Under the pieces are notes generated by a model. That model saw only the letters and a list, made by a program, of their open reading frames with translations. It made no database searches and had not been told where the DNA came from. The position numbers were made by a program, and so were the translations under genes. 64,000 bases of DNA from Mesorhizobium sp. (GTDB lineage: Bacteria > Pseudomonadota > Alphaproteobacteria > Rhizobiales > Rhizobiaceae), in contig JAPUFC010000030.1 in assembly GCA_027492275.1 (NCBI GenBank), positions 33,295-97,294 of the forward strand, written 5' to 3'. Within the stretch, counting starts at the first letter, position 1. The number at the start of each line of letters is the position of its first letter. Below are positions 44,978 to 52,790 of the stretch, one piece after another.

Positions 44978-47280
44978 ACGCCCCCCTGGACGAGATCGGC
45001 CTGCAGGTTGCCTGGAACAGGCTCATAAACATCGTCGAGGATCAGGCCCAGAAACTGATCCGCGCCTCCTTCAGCACCTCGGTGCGCGAGGCCGGCGACC
45101 TGTCCGCCGGCATCTTCGACCTGAAAGGCAGGATGCTGGCGCAGGCCGTCACCGGAACACCCGGTCACGTGAACTCGATGGCCAACGCGGTGCCGCACTT
45201 CATCGCCGAGTACCCGGTGTCCGGCATGAAGCCGGGCGACGCGCTCATCACCAACGATCCGTGGATCACCTCCGGCCATCTGCATGACGTCACAATCGTC
45301 ACGCCGGTGTTCCTGGGCATGGAGCCCGTCGCGCTGCTCGCCTGCACCGTGCATCTCGTCGACGTCGGCGGTCGGGGCATGGGACCGGACGCCGCGCAGG
45401 TCTACGAAGAAGGCGTCCAGATTCCCATCATGCCGCTGGTGCGGGAGGGCGTCATCAACCGCGACCTGATGAAGCTCGTCATGGCCAACACGCGCGAGCC
45501 GAAACAGGTCGAAGGCGACCTGCTGTCGTGCATCTCCGCCAACGAGGCGGCGGCTGGGCAACTGGCGGAACTGCTGGCCGCCGGCGGCATCGAGCTGAAG
45601 ACGCTCGGCGAGGAGATCATCGAACGATCGCGGGCGGCGATGCTGCGCGAGATTTCGTGCCTGACGCCCGGCGTCTTCACCAACGGCATGGCGCTGGACG
45701 GCTACGAGGAGCCCATCCGTCTCGAGGCGACCCTGACCATCGACGGGGACGGCATCGCGGTCGACTTCGCGGGCACGTCGCCGATGAGCGCGCGCGGCAT
45801 CAACGTGGTGCTCAACTACACCTCCGCCTACGCCACGTTTGCCGTGAAATGCGCGGTCGCGCCCGACCTGCCCAACAATTACGGCTCGATGTCCGCCATC
45901 CGCATCAGCGCCCCGGCGGGCTGCATCCTCCACGCCGTCTATCCCGCTCCCGTGTCGGCACGCCACGTCGTCGGCCACGCGGTGCCGGACGTCGTGCTCG
46001 GCTGCTTCGCCCGCATGGCCGGGAGCGCCATCCCCGCCGAGGCCGGCATGATGTGGAATCCGATGCTGCGCGGCGCGACCGGCCTCGACGGCGAGGTGCG
46101 CAACTGGGAGATATTCCTCAACCACAGCGGCGGCATGGGCGCGCGGCCGGGCGGCGACGGACTGTCGGCCACGGCCTTCCCGGCCGGCGTGAAGGCCACG
46201 CCCGTCGAGGTGGCCGAGGCCAACGTGCCGCTGATCTACTGGCGCAAGGAACTGCGCGCGGATTCGGGCGGCGCCGGCCGCTTCCGCGGCGGGCTCGGCC
46301 AGACGATCGAGATCGGCGGACTGAGGGACGGCCCGATCGCCATCCAGGCCATGTTCGACCGTATATCGGTGCCGGCCAACGGCCGCTCCGGCGGCGGCAC
46401 CGGTGCCGGCGGCATATTCGGCACGGCCGCCGGCCGGCCGCTCGCCGGCAAGGGCCTGCACGGCATCGGCCATGGCGAGCGATTCAGCATGCAACTGCCC
46501 GGCGGCGGCGGCATCGGCGATGCTTTCGCGCGGGATCCGGCGTCGGTGGCGGGCGACGTTCGCGACGGCTTCGTCAGCGTCGAGAGCGCGCGCAGCTCGT
46601 ACGGCGTGGCGGTCGATCCTCAGGGCAACGTGGACGAGCGCGCCACAGCGGTGCTGCGCCGCATGCGATGCACCCCAGAACTGTTTGACGAAGGAGACCT
46701 ACCCGTGGCCATCAGACACACGCAAGCGCGCTCCATCACCGAGGTGACCCCGGAGGAGCACGCGGCCTACAAGCTCTTCCGCAAGGCCAACCCGATCCCG
46801 AAGGACAACTACATGGGCATCCTGCGCATGATGGAGTTCGGCCGGGGCGAGGACCGCTCCATCCTGCCGATCGACAACTATACGCACGGCCTGCAGACGG
46901 CGACGCGCGTGCTGCGCGACGGCGGCGACGACGAGGCGGTGGTCGTCGCCCTCCTCCACGACTGCGCGGACACGGTCACGCCGATGCATGGCGAGGTGGC
47001 AGCGGCGATGCTGTCGCCTTACGTCTCCGAGAAGAGCGTCTGGATCATCAAGCACCACGGCATCTTCCAGGACTACTATCGCCAGTATGTCAGCGAGAAG
47101 GTCCGCATGGGACGCGAGCAGTTTCGGGGGCATACCCATTTCGACGCCTGCGTCGAATTCTGCGAGAAGTATGATCAGGTTTCGTTCGATCCGGACTATG
47201 ACACTCTTCCGATCGAAACCTTCTACCCGATGCTGGACCGCGTCTTCGCCCACACGCGCTATTTCTCGCACGAGCACTGA
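44974..47280 (+). CDS. hyuB: hydantoinase subunit B fused to HD-domain oxygenase-like module
   Basis: The 768-residue product has two parts. Residues 1-570 are HyuB (ARASF-like RASFSTSVREAGDLS, TNDPWITSGHLHD, DFAGTSP, NHSGGMGARPGGDG, GGGGIGDA), the length of the normal family member. Residues 578-768 are an HD-domain protein with His638, His662-Asp663, His672, His694/695 and Asp734, spaced like HD-type diiron oxygenases of the PhnZ/MIOX group as well as phosphohydrolases. No stop separates them, yet AAGGAG lies eight bases before GTG 46705 exactly at the junction. Both a fusion protein and a separate HD protein may therefore be made. Confidence 0.88.
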   Translation: MNAPLDEIGLQVAWNRLINIVEDQAQKLIRASFSTSVREAGDLSAGIFDLKGRMLAQAVTGTPGHVNSMANAVPHFIAEYPVSGMKPGDALITNDPWITSGHLHDVTIVTPVFLGMEPVALLACTVHLVDVGGRGMGPDAAQVYEEGVQIPIMPLVREGVINRDLMKLVMANTREPKQVEGDLLSCISANEAAAGQLAELLAAGGIELKTLGEEIIERSRAAMLREISCLTPGVFTNGMALDGYEEPIRLEATLTIDGDGIAVDFAGTSPMSARGINVVLNYTSAYATFAVKCAVAPDLPNNYGSMSAIRISAPAGCILHAVYPAPVSARHVVGHAVPDVVLGCFARMAGSAIPAEAGMMWNPMLRGATGLDGEVRNWEIFLNHSGGMGARPGGDGLSATAFPAGVKATPVEVAEANVPLIYWRKELRADSGGAGRFRGGLGQTIEIGGLRDGPIAIQAMFDRISVPANGRSGGGTGAGGIFGTAAGRPLAGKGLHGIGHGERFSMQLPGGGGIGDAFARDPASVAGDVRDGFVSVESARSSYGVAVDPQGNVDERATAVLRRMRCTPELFDEGDLPVAIRHTQARSITEVTPEEHAAYKLFRKANPIPKDNYMGILRMMEFGRGEDRSILPIDNYTHGLQTATRVLRDGGDDEAVVVALLHDCADTVTPMHGEVAAAMLSPYVSEKSVWIIKHHGIFQDYYRQYVSEKVRMGREQFRGHTHFDACVEFCEKYDQVSFDPDYDTLPIETFYPMLDRVFAHTRYFSHEH
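46705..47280 (+). CDS. possible internal start: free HD-domain protein within hyuB
   Basis: GTG 46705 has AAGGAG eight bases upstream and would give a 191-residue HD-domain protein starting VAIRHTQARSITEV. It is in frame with hyuB and is recorded because the ribosome site is as good as any in the region. The module has the YTHGLQTA, ALLHDCAD, PMHGEV, IKHHGIF and CEKYDQ segments. In the family such residues hold two metals. It is the likely ancestral start of a once separate gene. Confidence 0.5.
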   Translation: MAIRHTQARSITEVTPEEHAAYKLFRKANPIPKDNYMGILRMMEFGRGEDRSILPIDNYTHGLQTATRVLRDGGDDEAVVVALLHDCADTVTPMHGEVAAAMLSPYVSEKSVWIIKHHGIFQDYYRQYVSEKVRMGREQFRGHTHFDACVEFCEKYDQVSFDPDYDTLPIETFYPMLDRVFAHTRYFSHEH

Positions 47281-47291
47281 GCGACGGCGCG

Positions 47292-48167
47292 ATGACCGTC
47301 GACCTCATCGTCCACGGTCCGGCGGGCAGCTCCCCTCCCGTGATGGCGCAGGCGTTCCTGGCGGGGCTGGCCGAATGCGGCGTCGATCCGCGCCCATGGC
47401 GGACGGTCCCGCGCGCCGCCCGGCCGGGGACGGATGCCATCGAGGCGCTTCTCGCGCGCCCGGGCGACGCCGACACCGTCTCCACCTGTACGCCGATCTT
47501 CGTGCAGGCGCCGCTGCTGGCCGGCGGTCGCCCGAGCCACGACGACCTCACCCCGCTGGCCAGGCTCGTCACCGATTATTGCTTCATCGCCGTCCGGGCC
47601 GATGCGCCATGGCGCGACGCGCGCGACTTCGTGGCCGATCTGCGCGCGCGCCCGAGCCGCACGGCCGGGTTCGGCATCGGCAGCATCAACCATCTGCTGA
47701 GCCTCGCCATCGCGCGGGCCGCAGACACGCAGGTCGATTTCGTCACCGTGCCCACGGAGCCGGATGCCTTCGCGAGCCTGCTCGCCGGTGACGTCGACTG
47801 GGTCTGCGGCGTCGGCGCCGAGTTCCTGCACCATGTCGAAGATGGCAGGCTGCGCGCCATCGCCGTTCTCGACGACATTCGCCATGCGCCGTTCGCCGAT
47901 GCCATGACCATGGCCGAAGCGGGCGCGCCCGTGCGCTTCTGTCTCTGGCGGGGCCTGATGGGTCCGCCCGCGCTTGCCATGGCCGACCGGCGCAGATGGT
48001 GGGACATCGCGGATGCGGTCCGCTCGACGCGGGCGTGGCGGGCCTACCTCACCCGCAACGGCCAGCACGACAGCTTCCTGACCGGCGACGCCTTTGCCAT
48101 GTTCCTGGACGAGCAGCGGGGCTGGTACAGGGAAGAAATGGTGCGGGCCGGCCTCATCGCGGCTTAG
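47292..48167 (+). CDS. Bug/TctC-like binding protein without signal peptide
   Basis: The 291-residue protein resembles the Bug family from its first residues (VDLIVHGPAGSSPPVMAQAFLAGL is the first strand and helix), continues with TPLARLVTDYCFIAVRADAPW and GFGIGSINHLLSLAIARA, and ends like TctC. The signal peptide that normally precedes this start is absent and there is no upstream start in frame before the hyuB stop, 11 bases away. No TctA/TctB genes are near. A cytoplasmic ligand-binding or enzymatic role within the hyu operon is inferred. Confidence 0.75.
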   Translation: MTVDLIVHGPAGSSPPVMAQAFLAGLAECGVDPRPWRTVPRAARPGTDAIEALLARPGDADTVSTCTPIFVQAPLLAGGRPSHDDLTPLARLVTDYCFIAVRADAPWRDARDFVADLRARPSRTAGFGIGSINHLLSLAIARAADTQVDFVTVPTEPDAFASLLAGDVDWVCGVGAEFLHHVEDGRLRAIAVLDDIRHAPFADAMTMAEAGAPVRFCLWRGLMGPPALAMADRRRWWDIADAVRSTRAWRAYLTRNGQHDSFLTGDAFAMFLDEQRGWYREEMVRAGLIAA

Positions 48168-48177
48168 CGGCCGACCG

Positions 48178-48936
48178 CTACATGCCCTTTATCAGGCCGC
48201 CGTCGACGCGGATGGACGAGCCGGTCACGTAGCTCGCCTGCGTGCTGGCAAGGAACACCGCGACCGCGGCGAACTCCTCCGGACGCCCGTAGCGGCCAAC
48301 GGGAATATCCTGTCTCGAAGCCTTTTGCACGGCGTCCACGGTCGATCCCGTGGCCTTCGCCTTGTTGCCATCGAGCTCGCGCACGCGATCCGTGTCGATG
48401 CGGCCGGGAAGGATCATGTTCACCGTGACCCCGTGTCCGGCGACTTCGGCGGCAAGCGTCTTCGACCAGCCGGCGATCGCCTGCCGGACACCGTTCGACA
48501 AGGCGAGATTGGGGATCGGCTGCACCACGCCGGAGGAGCCGATCGTTATGATCCGTCCCCACTTGCGTTCCACCATCGCGGGCAGCAAGGCGTCGGTGAT
48601 GGTGAAGATCGAGATCGCCATCGCCTCGAAGGCGGCGGTCCAGCTTTCGGCCGACTGGCCGGCGGCCGGTCCGGCTTTCGGGCCCCCGGTGTTGTTGACG
48701 AGGATGTCCACCCCGCCCTCCGCGCGGATGCGCTCAATGAGGGCTGCGACCGATCCCCGATCGGCAAGATCGGCGATGACCGGAACGATGGTCGCACCGG
48801 CCGTCGTCTCACCCGTCCCGCGCGCGGCCGCAAAGACCTGCACGCCCTCCTCCGCCAGCCCATGGGCAATGGCCGCCCCGAGCCCCCGGCTGGCGCCGAG
48901 GACGAGAGCCTTCTTTCCCGCGATCCCGAAATTCAT
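48178..48936 (-). CDS. atypical SDR-family protein
   Basis: The 252-residue protein has the SDR cofactor motif LGASRGLGAAI (residues 13-23), NNTGG and the C-terminal SSIRVDGG. Its active site differs: after the conserved serine (IGSSG) the expected YxxxK reads SNGVR, so tyrosine and lysine are replaced by serine and arginine. A subgroup of SDR proteins annotated as oxidoreductases shares the LSNxxR form. The gene is the last of a four-gene operon and overlaps the preceding lyase gene by four bases. It may have weak, altered or no redox activity. Confidence 0.85.
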   Translation of the reverse strand: MNFGIAGKKALVLGASRGLGAAIAHGLAEEGVQVFAAARGTGETTAGATIVPVIADLADRGSVAALIERIRAEGGVDILVNNTGGPKAGPAAGQSAESWTAAFEAMAISIFTITDALLPAMVERKWGRIITIGSSGVVQPIPNLALSNGVRQAIAGWSKTLAAEVAGHGVTVNMILPGRIDTDRVRELDGNKAKATGSTVDAVQKASRQDIPVGRYGRPEEFAAVAVFLASTQASYVTGSSIRVDGGLIKGM

Positions 48937-49862
48937 CCGCGCAGCTCTCCGAGTTTGCGGGCCTGCCTCTCCATGAGCGTCTCGACCTCGCGCGTGGCCG
49001 CGGTGTTCAGGACGGCGCCGGGCCGTCGCTGGAAGGCCCCGGCGATGGCCCCCCGCCTGGCCAGCACATGTTTGCGGACGGCCAGTCCCAGCCCCGGCTG
49101 CTGCTCGTAGCGGACCAGCGGAAGATAAGCGTCGAAGACATCCCGCGCCTCCTCCAGCCTGTCCGCCTGCGCCAGCCGGCAGACATCCACCATCATTTCG
49201 GGATAGCCGAATCCGGTCATCGCCCCGTCCGCCCCGCGCGCCATCTCCTCCGGAAGGAACACGCCGCCATTGCCGCAGAGGATCGAGATCCGGCGGCGTC
49301 CCCCCGCCTCCGCCTCACGCAGGTCGGTGATCTTCTGTAGGCCCGGCCAGTCCTCGTGCTTCAGCATCACGATGCTCGGATGGGCCTCGATGATCGCGCC
49401 CAACGTCGCGGAGGCGATCTGCACGCCTGTCGACAGGGGGAAATCCTGCAGCACGATCGGCACGTCGGGGCCGAGGGTCTCGACCACGGAAGCATAGTAG
49501 CCGATGATCTGGGCGTCGGTGCGCAGCGAGGACGGCGGCGCGACCATGACGCCGGCCGCGCCGAGGTCCATGACAGCCTTGGTCAGTTCGCCGACCGCGG
49601 CCAGACCGGCGGCGGAGACGCCCACGACGACCGGGGCTGCGCCGGAGCGCTTGATCGTCCGGCGCGTTACCTCGATCGATTCGGCCTGGGTCAGCTTGGG
49701 AGCCTCGCCCATCATGCCGAGGATGGTCAGGCCGTCGGCGCCTTTCTCGGCGTAGAAATCGACCATCCGGTCGATGCTCGCCGTGTCGAGCGCGCCGTCC
49801 TCGAGGAACGGCGTGACCGCGATCACGAAGACGCCTTTGCTCATCGAATGGATGCGTGACAC
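48933..49862 (-). CDS. DHDPS-family lyase with altered active-site tyrosine
   Basis: The 309-residue class I aldolase keeps the Schiff-base lysine in IVMLKHEDWPG and the barrel core (FVIAVTPF, GADGLTILGMMGE). The catalytic tyrosine motif, usually LYNIPGRTG, reads LQDFPLSTG, so tyrosine is glutamine. It is therefore not a standard dihydrodipicolinate synthase; a keto-acid aldolase or dehydratase using another base is possible. GTG 49862 is used because GGAGACGGAGC lies directly upstream, while ATG 49844 has none. It follows the hydantoinase-like gene by 12 bases. Confidence 0.85.
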   Translation of the reverse strand: MSRIHSMSKGVFVIAVTPFLEDGALDTASIDRMVDFYAEKGADGLTILGMMGEAPKLTQAESIEVTRRTIKRSGAAPVVVGVSAAGLAAVGELTKAVMDLGAAGVMVAPPSSLRTDAQIIGYYASVVETLGPDVPIVLQDFPLSTGVQIASATLGAIIEAHPSIVMLKHEDWPGLQKITDLREAEAGGRRRISILCGNGGVFLPEEMARGADGAMTGFGYPEMMVDVCRLAQADRLEEARDVFDAYLPLVRYEQQPGLGLAVRKHVLARRGAIAGAFQRRPGAVLNTAATREVETLMERQARKLGELRG

Positions 49863-49874
49863 GCTCCGTCTCCC

Positions 49875-51239
49875 CTATTCGAACCAGTGCGTCTCGCCAC
49901 GCCGCACGTAGCGCCCCGCCCCCGGCCTGTTGCGGATTGCCTCGCCGTCCCAGCCGAGCTCACCGGCCAGGTAAGTCCGCCGGACCGTCACGGAAAATTC
50001 GCGCCCATCGAACGGACTCCAGCGGAGCTCGTCATGCGCCTTCGTCGAATCCCACACCTGCCGGCGGCGGGACAGGATGGTGAGGTCGGCGTCGGCCCCC
50101 GGCCGGATCGCCCCCTTGCGCGGCCAGAGGCCGAAAAACTTCGCCGGCCGCTCGCACAATTGCGCGGCGGTGAGCGCGGCGGCATCCAGTCCGCGCGCGT
50201 CCGCCGCCGTGTAGAAGGCCGGCAGAAGCGTTTCCAGCCCCGGCACGCCGGCGCCGGCGTCGAAGATGGACGGGGTCAGCTTGCCGTCGATCGGCCAGCT
50301 CGAATGGTCGGAGCTGACGAAGGCGACACGGCCCTCCAGGATTTCTGCCCAGAGCGCGTCGATCTGGCCGGGCCGGATCGGCGGATTGACCTTCATGCGC
50401 GCGCCGAGCTCCGGACCGTCCCTTTCCGGATCGAACCACAGATAGTGGACGCACAGCTCCCCGGTCGCCCGGAACCCGTCGGCCAGATAGTTGTCCACGA
50501 GCTGGAAGCCGCGCGCCGTGGTCAGGTGGACGATGTGCGCGTGGGCGCCGGCGGCCGCGCCGAGTTCGAGAAACTGGGCCGTGGCGGCGAGTTCGGCCGC
50601 CGGCGGCCTGCAGTCCGAATGGGCCTCGATGCCGTTGCGGCCCGCGGCCTTGGCGCGTTCGATATGGGCGCGGATGATCTCCTGATCCTCGTTGTGGACG
50701 CCGAGCGGGATCGGCGTCTCGGCCAGCGCGGTGAAGATCGACAGCATCTGGTCGCTCCCGATGCGCGGAAATCGCGTCGGGCTGCTCTCGAAGGTGGATA
50801 TCTTGAAGGCCGCGATGCCGGCATCGATCAGCGCATCGATCTCGCCGGTGGTCTGGCCGGGCATCACCGTGCCGTACAGCGCGACATCGGCGTGCGCGTG
50901 TTCCTCGACGGCCTGGATCTTGGCCTCGAGCCGGCCGACCGTGTTCAGCGGATCGGGATTGTCGTAGGGCATGTCGACGATCGTCGTGACGCCTCCGGCG
51001 ATCGCCGATCGCGTGGTCGATCCGATCCCCGCCAGGCCGCCATAGCTGCAGGCATGGGTCTGGCCGTCGATGACGCCGGGCAACACCAGATCCGATCCGG
51101 CATCGAAGGTCTCGCGCGCGACAGGCGCCTCGCCCAGGCCCACGGCGGCGATCCTGCCGGAGAGCACGGCCACCCAGCCATGCTCCAGCACGGCATCCGG
51201 CGTCACCACGGCGCCGCGTACCACAAGGTCGTATGTCAA
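49875..51239 (-). CDS. dihydroorotase/hydantoinase-like cyclic amidohydrolase
   Basis: The 454-residue enzyme belongs to the dihydropyrimidinase/allantoinase group of the amidohydrolase superfamily. The carboxylated lysine segment AFKISTFES, the histidines in GVHNEDQE and HIVHLTTA, and the aspartate in SSDHSSW are present. The first metal motif, normally DxHxH, reads DGQTH, so one histidine is glutamine. It should open a cyclic amide such as hydantoin, allantoin or a dihydropyrimidine, perhaps with one metal. It overlaps the racemase gene by four bases and precedes the lyase and SDR. Confidence 0.85.
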   Translation of the reverse strand: MTYDLVVRGAVVTPDAVLEHGWVAVLSGRIAAVGLGEAPVARETFDAGSDLVLPGVIDGQTHACSYGGLAGIGSTTRSAIAGGVTTIVDMPYDNPDPLNTVGRLEAKIQAVEEHAHADVALYGTVMPGQTTGEIDALIDAGIAAFKISTFESSPTRFPRIGSDQMLSIFTALAETPIPLGVHNEDQEIIRAHIERAKAAGRNGIEAHSDCRPPAAELAATAQFLELGAAAGAHAHIVHLTTARGFQLVDNYLADGFRATGELCVHYLWFDPERDGPELGARMKVNPPIRPGQIDALWAEILEGRVAFVSSDHSSWPIDGKLTPSIFDAGAGVPGLETLLPAFYTAADARGLDAAALTAAQLCERPAKFFGLWPRKGAIRPGADADLTILSRRRQVWDSTKAHDELRWSPFDGREFSVTVRRTYLAGELGWDGEAIRNRPGAGRYVRRGETHWFE

Positions 51240-51904
51240 TGTCGGGTCGGTCCGTATTCGAGGTCGAGATGGGTGCAGGCGGCGGCCACCGCCGCCTGCA
51301 CCGGATCGATGACAGGGATTCCAAGACTGTTCTGCAATTCGCGGCGATAGGCTCCGAGGCCGGCGCAGCCGAGGATCACGACGTCGGCGCCATCCTCGTC
51401 TCGCAGCAGGCGGCCGGTGCGCGACACGACATCGACGACGTTGCCGGCCATCAGTTCGGTGACGGTCATGTCGATCGAGCGGTCCCCGGCCAGGCGCTTG
51501 TCGATCTCCAGCGCCCGCAGATAACGCAGATGCCTGTCTATCGAGGACTGGCCGAGCGAGATGATGCCGAAGCGCGCGCCGAGTCCGAGCGCGGCGAGGT
51601 AGGCGGATTCGGCGATGCCATGCACGGGGCGGCGCGCCGCCTTGCGAACCTGCGCGATTCCGGGATCAGAGAAACAGGCGAGCACGATCGCATCGGCCGC
51701 CGACTGCTCCACGGCTTCCAGGATGTTGGGGATGACCGCCGCGACATGCTCGTCATTCTCGATTCCCGGCGGGGATTTCGGCAGATCGATGCAGTCGATG
51801 CGATGCTCCGTGCCGGCGGTCACGGGGGCGAGGCACGAGACGATGGATTGCGTGACGGATACCGAGCTGTTGGGATTGATCACGAGGACGTTGGGCAAAT
51901 TCAC
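51236..51904 (-). CDS. hydantoin/Asp-Glu racemase
   Basis: The 222-residue protein starts NLPNVLVINPNSSVSVTQS, as hydantoin racemases do, and keeps both catalytic cysteines, in VLACFSDPG and LGCAGLG. It would interconvert the enantiomers of a 5-substituted hydantoin so that a stereoselective ring-opening enzyme can use both. GTG 51904 is chosen because family similarity starts there and the frame upstream runs into the operator. It is the first gene of the leftward operon. Confidence 0.88.
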   Translation of the reverse strand: MNLPNVLVINPNSSVSVTQSIVSCLAPVTAGTEHRIDCIDLPKSPPGIENDEHVAAVIPNILEAVEQSAADAIVLACFSDPGIAQVRKAARRPVHGIAESAYLAALGLGARFGIISLGQSSIDRHLRYLRALEIDKRLAGDRSIDMTVTELMAGNVVDVVSRTGRLLRDEDGADVVILGCAGLGAYRRELQNSLGIPVIDPVQAAVAAACTHLDLEYGPTRH

Positions 51905-51917
51905 ACCGGCGGGACAC

Positions 51918-51934
51918 GCAACCGTGGCGGTTGC
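51918..51934. repeat. 7-bp inverted repeat in the racemase leader
   Basis: GCAACCG and CGGTTGC flank TGG, between operator copy C and the racemase start. It would form a small hairpin at the 5' end of the leftward transcript. Function is unknown. Confidence 0.35.
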
Positions 51935-51941
51935 AAGAGAG

Positions 51942-51963
51942 CGATATACTAAGTAGCATACCA
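51942..51963 (-). promoter_or_regulatory. cyclic-amide regulon operator, copy C
   Basis: On the minus strand the site reads TGGTATGCTACTTAG followed by ATATC, matching copy B at 17 of 22 positions. It lies 38 bases upstream of the racemase start and about 110 bases upstream of the divergent GntR regulator, so it can serve both. It is the copy nearest the regulator gene. Confidence 0.75.
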
Positions 51964-52075
51964 ATAAGACGTGCTGTCAAGGTGCTCCTTGCCGATATGG
52001 ATCAAACGCGCCCAAAGCCTTTGACCTGGAATGGGTTGACCCTTAAAGGCTATGCGCCGACTGGTGGGGAGAGAG

Positions 52076-52783
52076 ATGGGCTTGAACAGCGTCAAACGGC
52101 CGGTGCCTCCTTCCAGCAAACCCTCCAGGTCGCTGATGGAGCAGGCTTACGCCGTCCTGAGGGAGAAGATCATCATCGGCGAGCTCGCGCCGGGAAAGGA
52201 CGTCTCGGAGCCCGAGCTCGCCGAGATCCTGTCCATGAGCCGGACACCGGTCCGCGAGGCGCTTGGACGCCTGTGCCTTGAAGGGTTCATGGAGGCGTTT
52301 CCCCGCCGCGGCTACCGGATCCGGGCGGTCACCGTCAAGGACACGAACAATCTGCTGGCGGTGCGCGGCATGCTGGAAGGCATGGCGGCGGCGCTCGCGG
52401 CGCAGAACCTGACGTCCGAGGAACTCGACACGCTCGATCGTCTGGTCGATACCAGCTACATCGTCGGCGAGGGATCGAGCACGAGGTCGTTCGTGGATTC
52501 CAACCAGGAGTTTCACGAGGCGATCGCCCGCGGTTCGCGCAATCCGCGCCTTCATGCGCTGGTCATGACGCATCTGGAGGAATGCGCGCGCCTGTTCTAC
52601 ATCGGCACGCGCGTGCGCGACATCAACCCCGAGACCAGCGGCGACCACCGCGCCATCGTGGCGGCGCTGCGCGCGCGAAACAGCGAGGCCGCACGGCAGG
52701 CGATGGCGACCCATACGGAAAACACGCGCCGGGGTCTGCTTGCGGCGTTGCTGGCGGAGGATCAGGAAGGCATCACCCTCTGA
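52076..52783 (+). CDS. GntR-family transcriptional regulator, FCD type
   Basis: The 235-residue regulator has the GntR winged helix (LMEQAYAVLREKIIIGELAP, then MSRTPVREALGRLCLEGF, residues 20-85) and an all-helical FCD ligand domain with the metal pattern DSNQEFHEAI, GDHRAIVAAL and ATHTENTRR. ATG 52076 has GGGGAGA four bases upstream, better than ATG 52052. It lies next to operator copy C and within the region bounded by all three copies, so it is the best candidate to control the hyu, transporter and racemase operons. Confidence 0.92.
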   Translation: MGLNSVKRPVPPSSKPSRSLMEQAYAVLREKIIIGELAPGKDVSEPELAEILSMSRTPVREALGRLCLEGFMEAFPRRGYRIRAVTVKDTNNLLAVRGMLEGMAAALAAQNLTSEELDTLDRLVDTSYIVGEGSSTRSFVDSNQEFHEAIARGSRNPRLHALVMTHLEECARLFYIGTRVRDINPETSGDHRAIVAALRARNSEAARQAMATHTENTRRGLLAALLAEDQEGITL

Positions 52784-52790
52784 AACCGCG

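Noticed and set aside
44776..46494. A 572-codon minus-strand frame opposite hyuB
   Set aside because: No recognisable domain; the plus strand carries continuous HyuB motifs.
51905..51964. Earlier start of the racemase at 51964
   Set aside because: It would begin inside operator copy C and add 20 residues not found at the start of the family.
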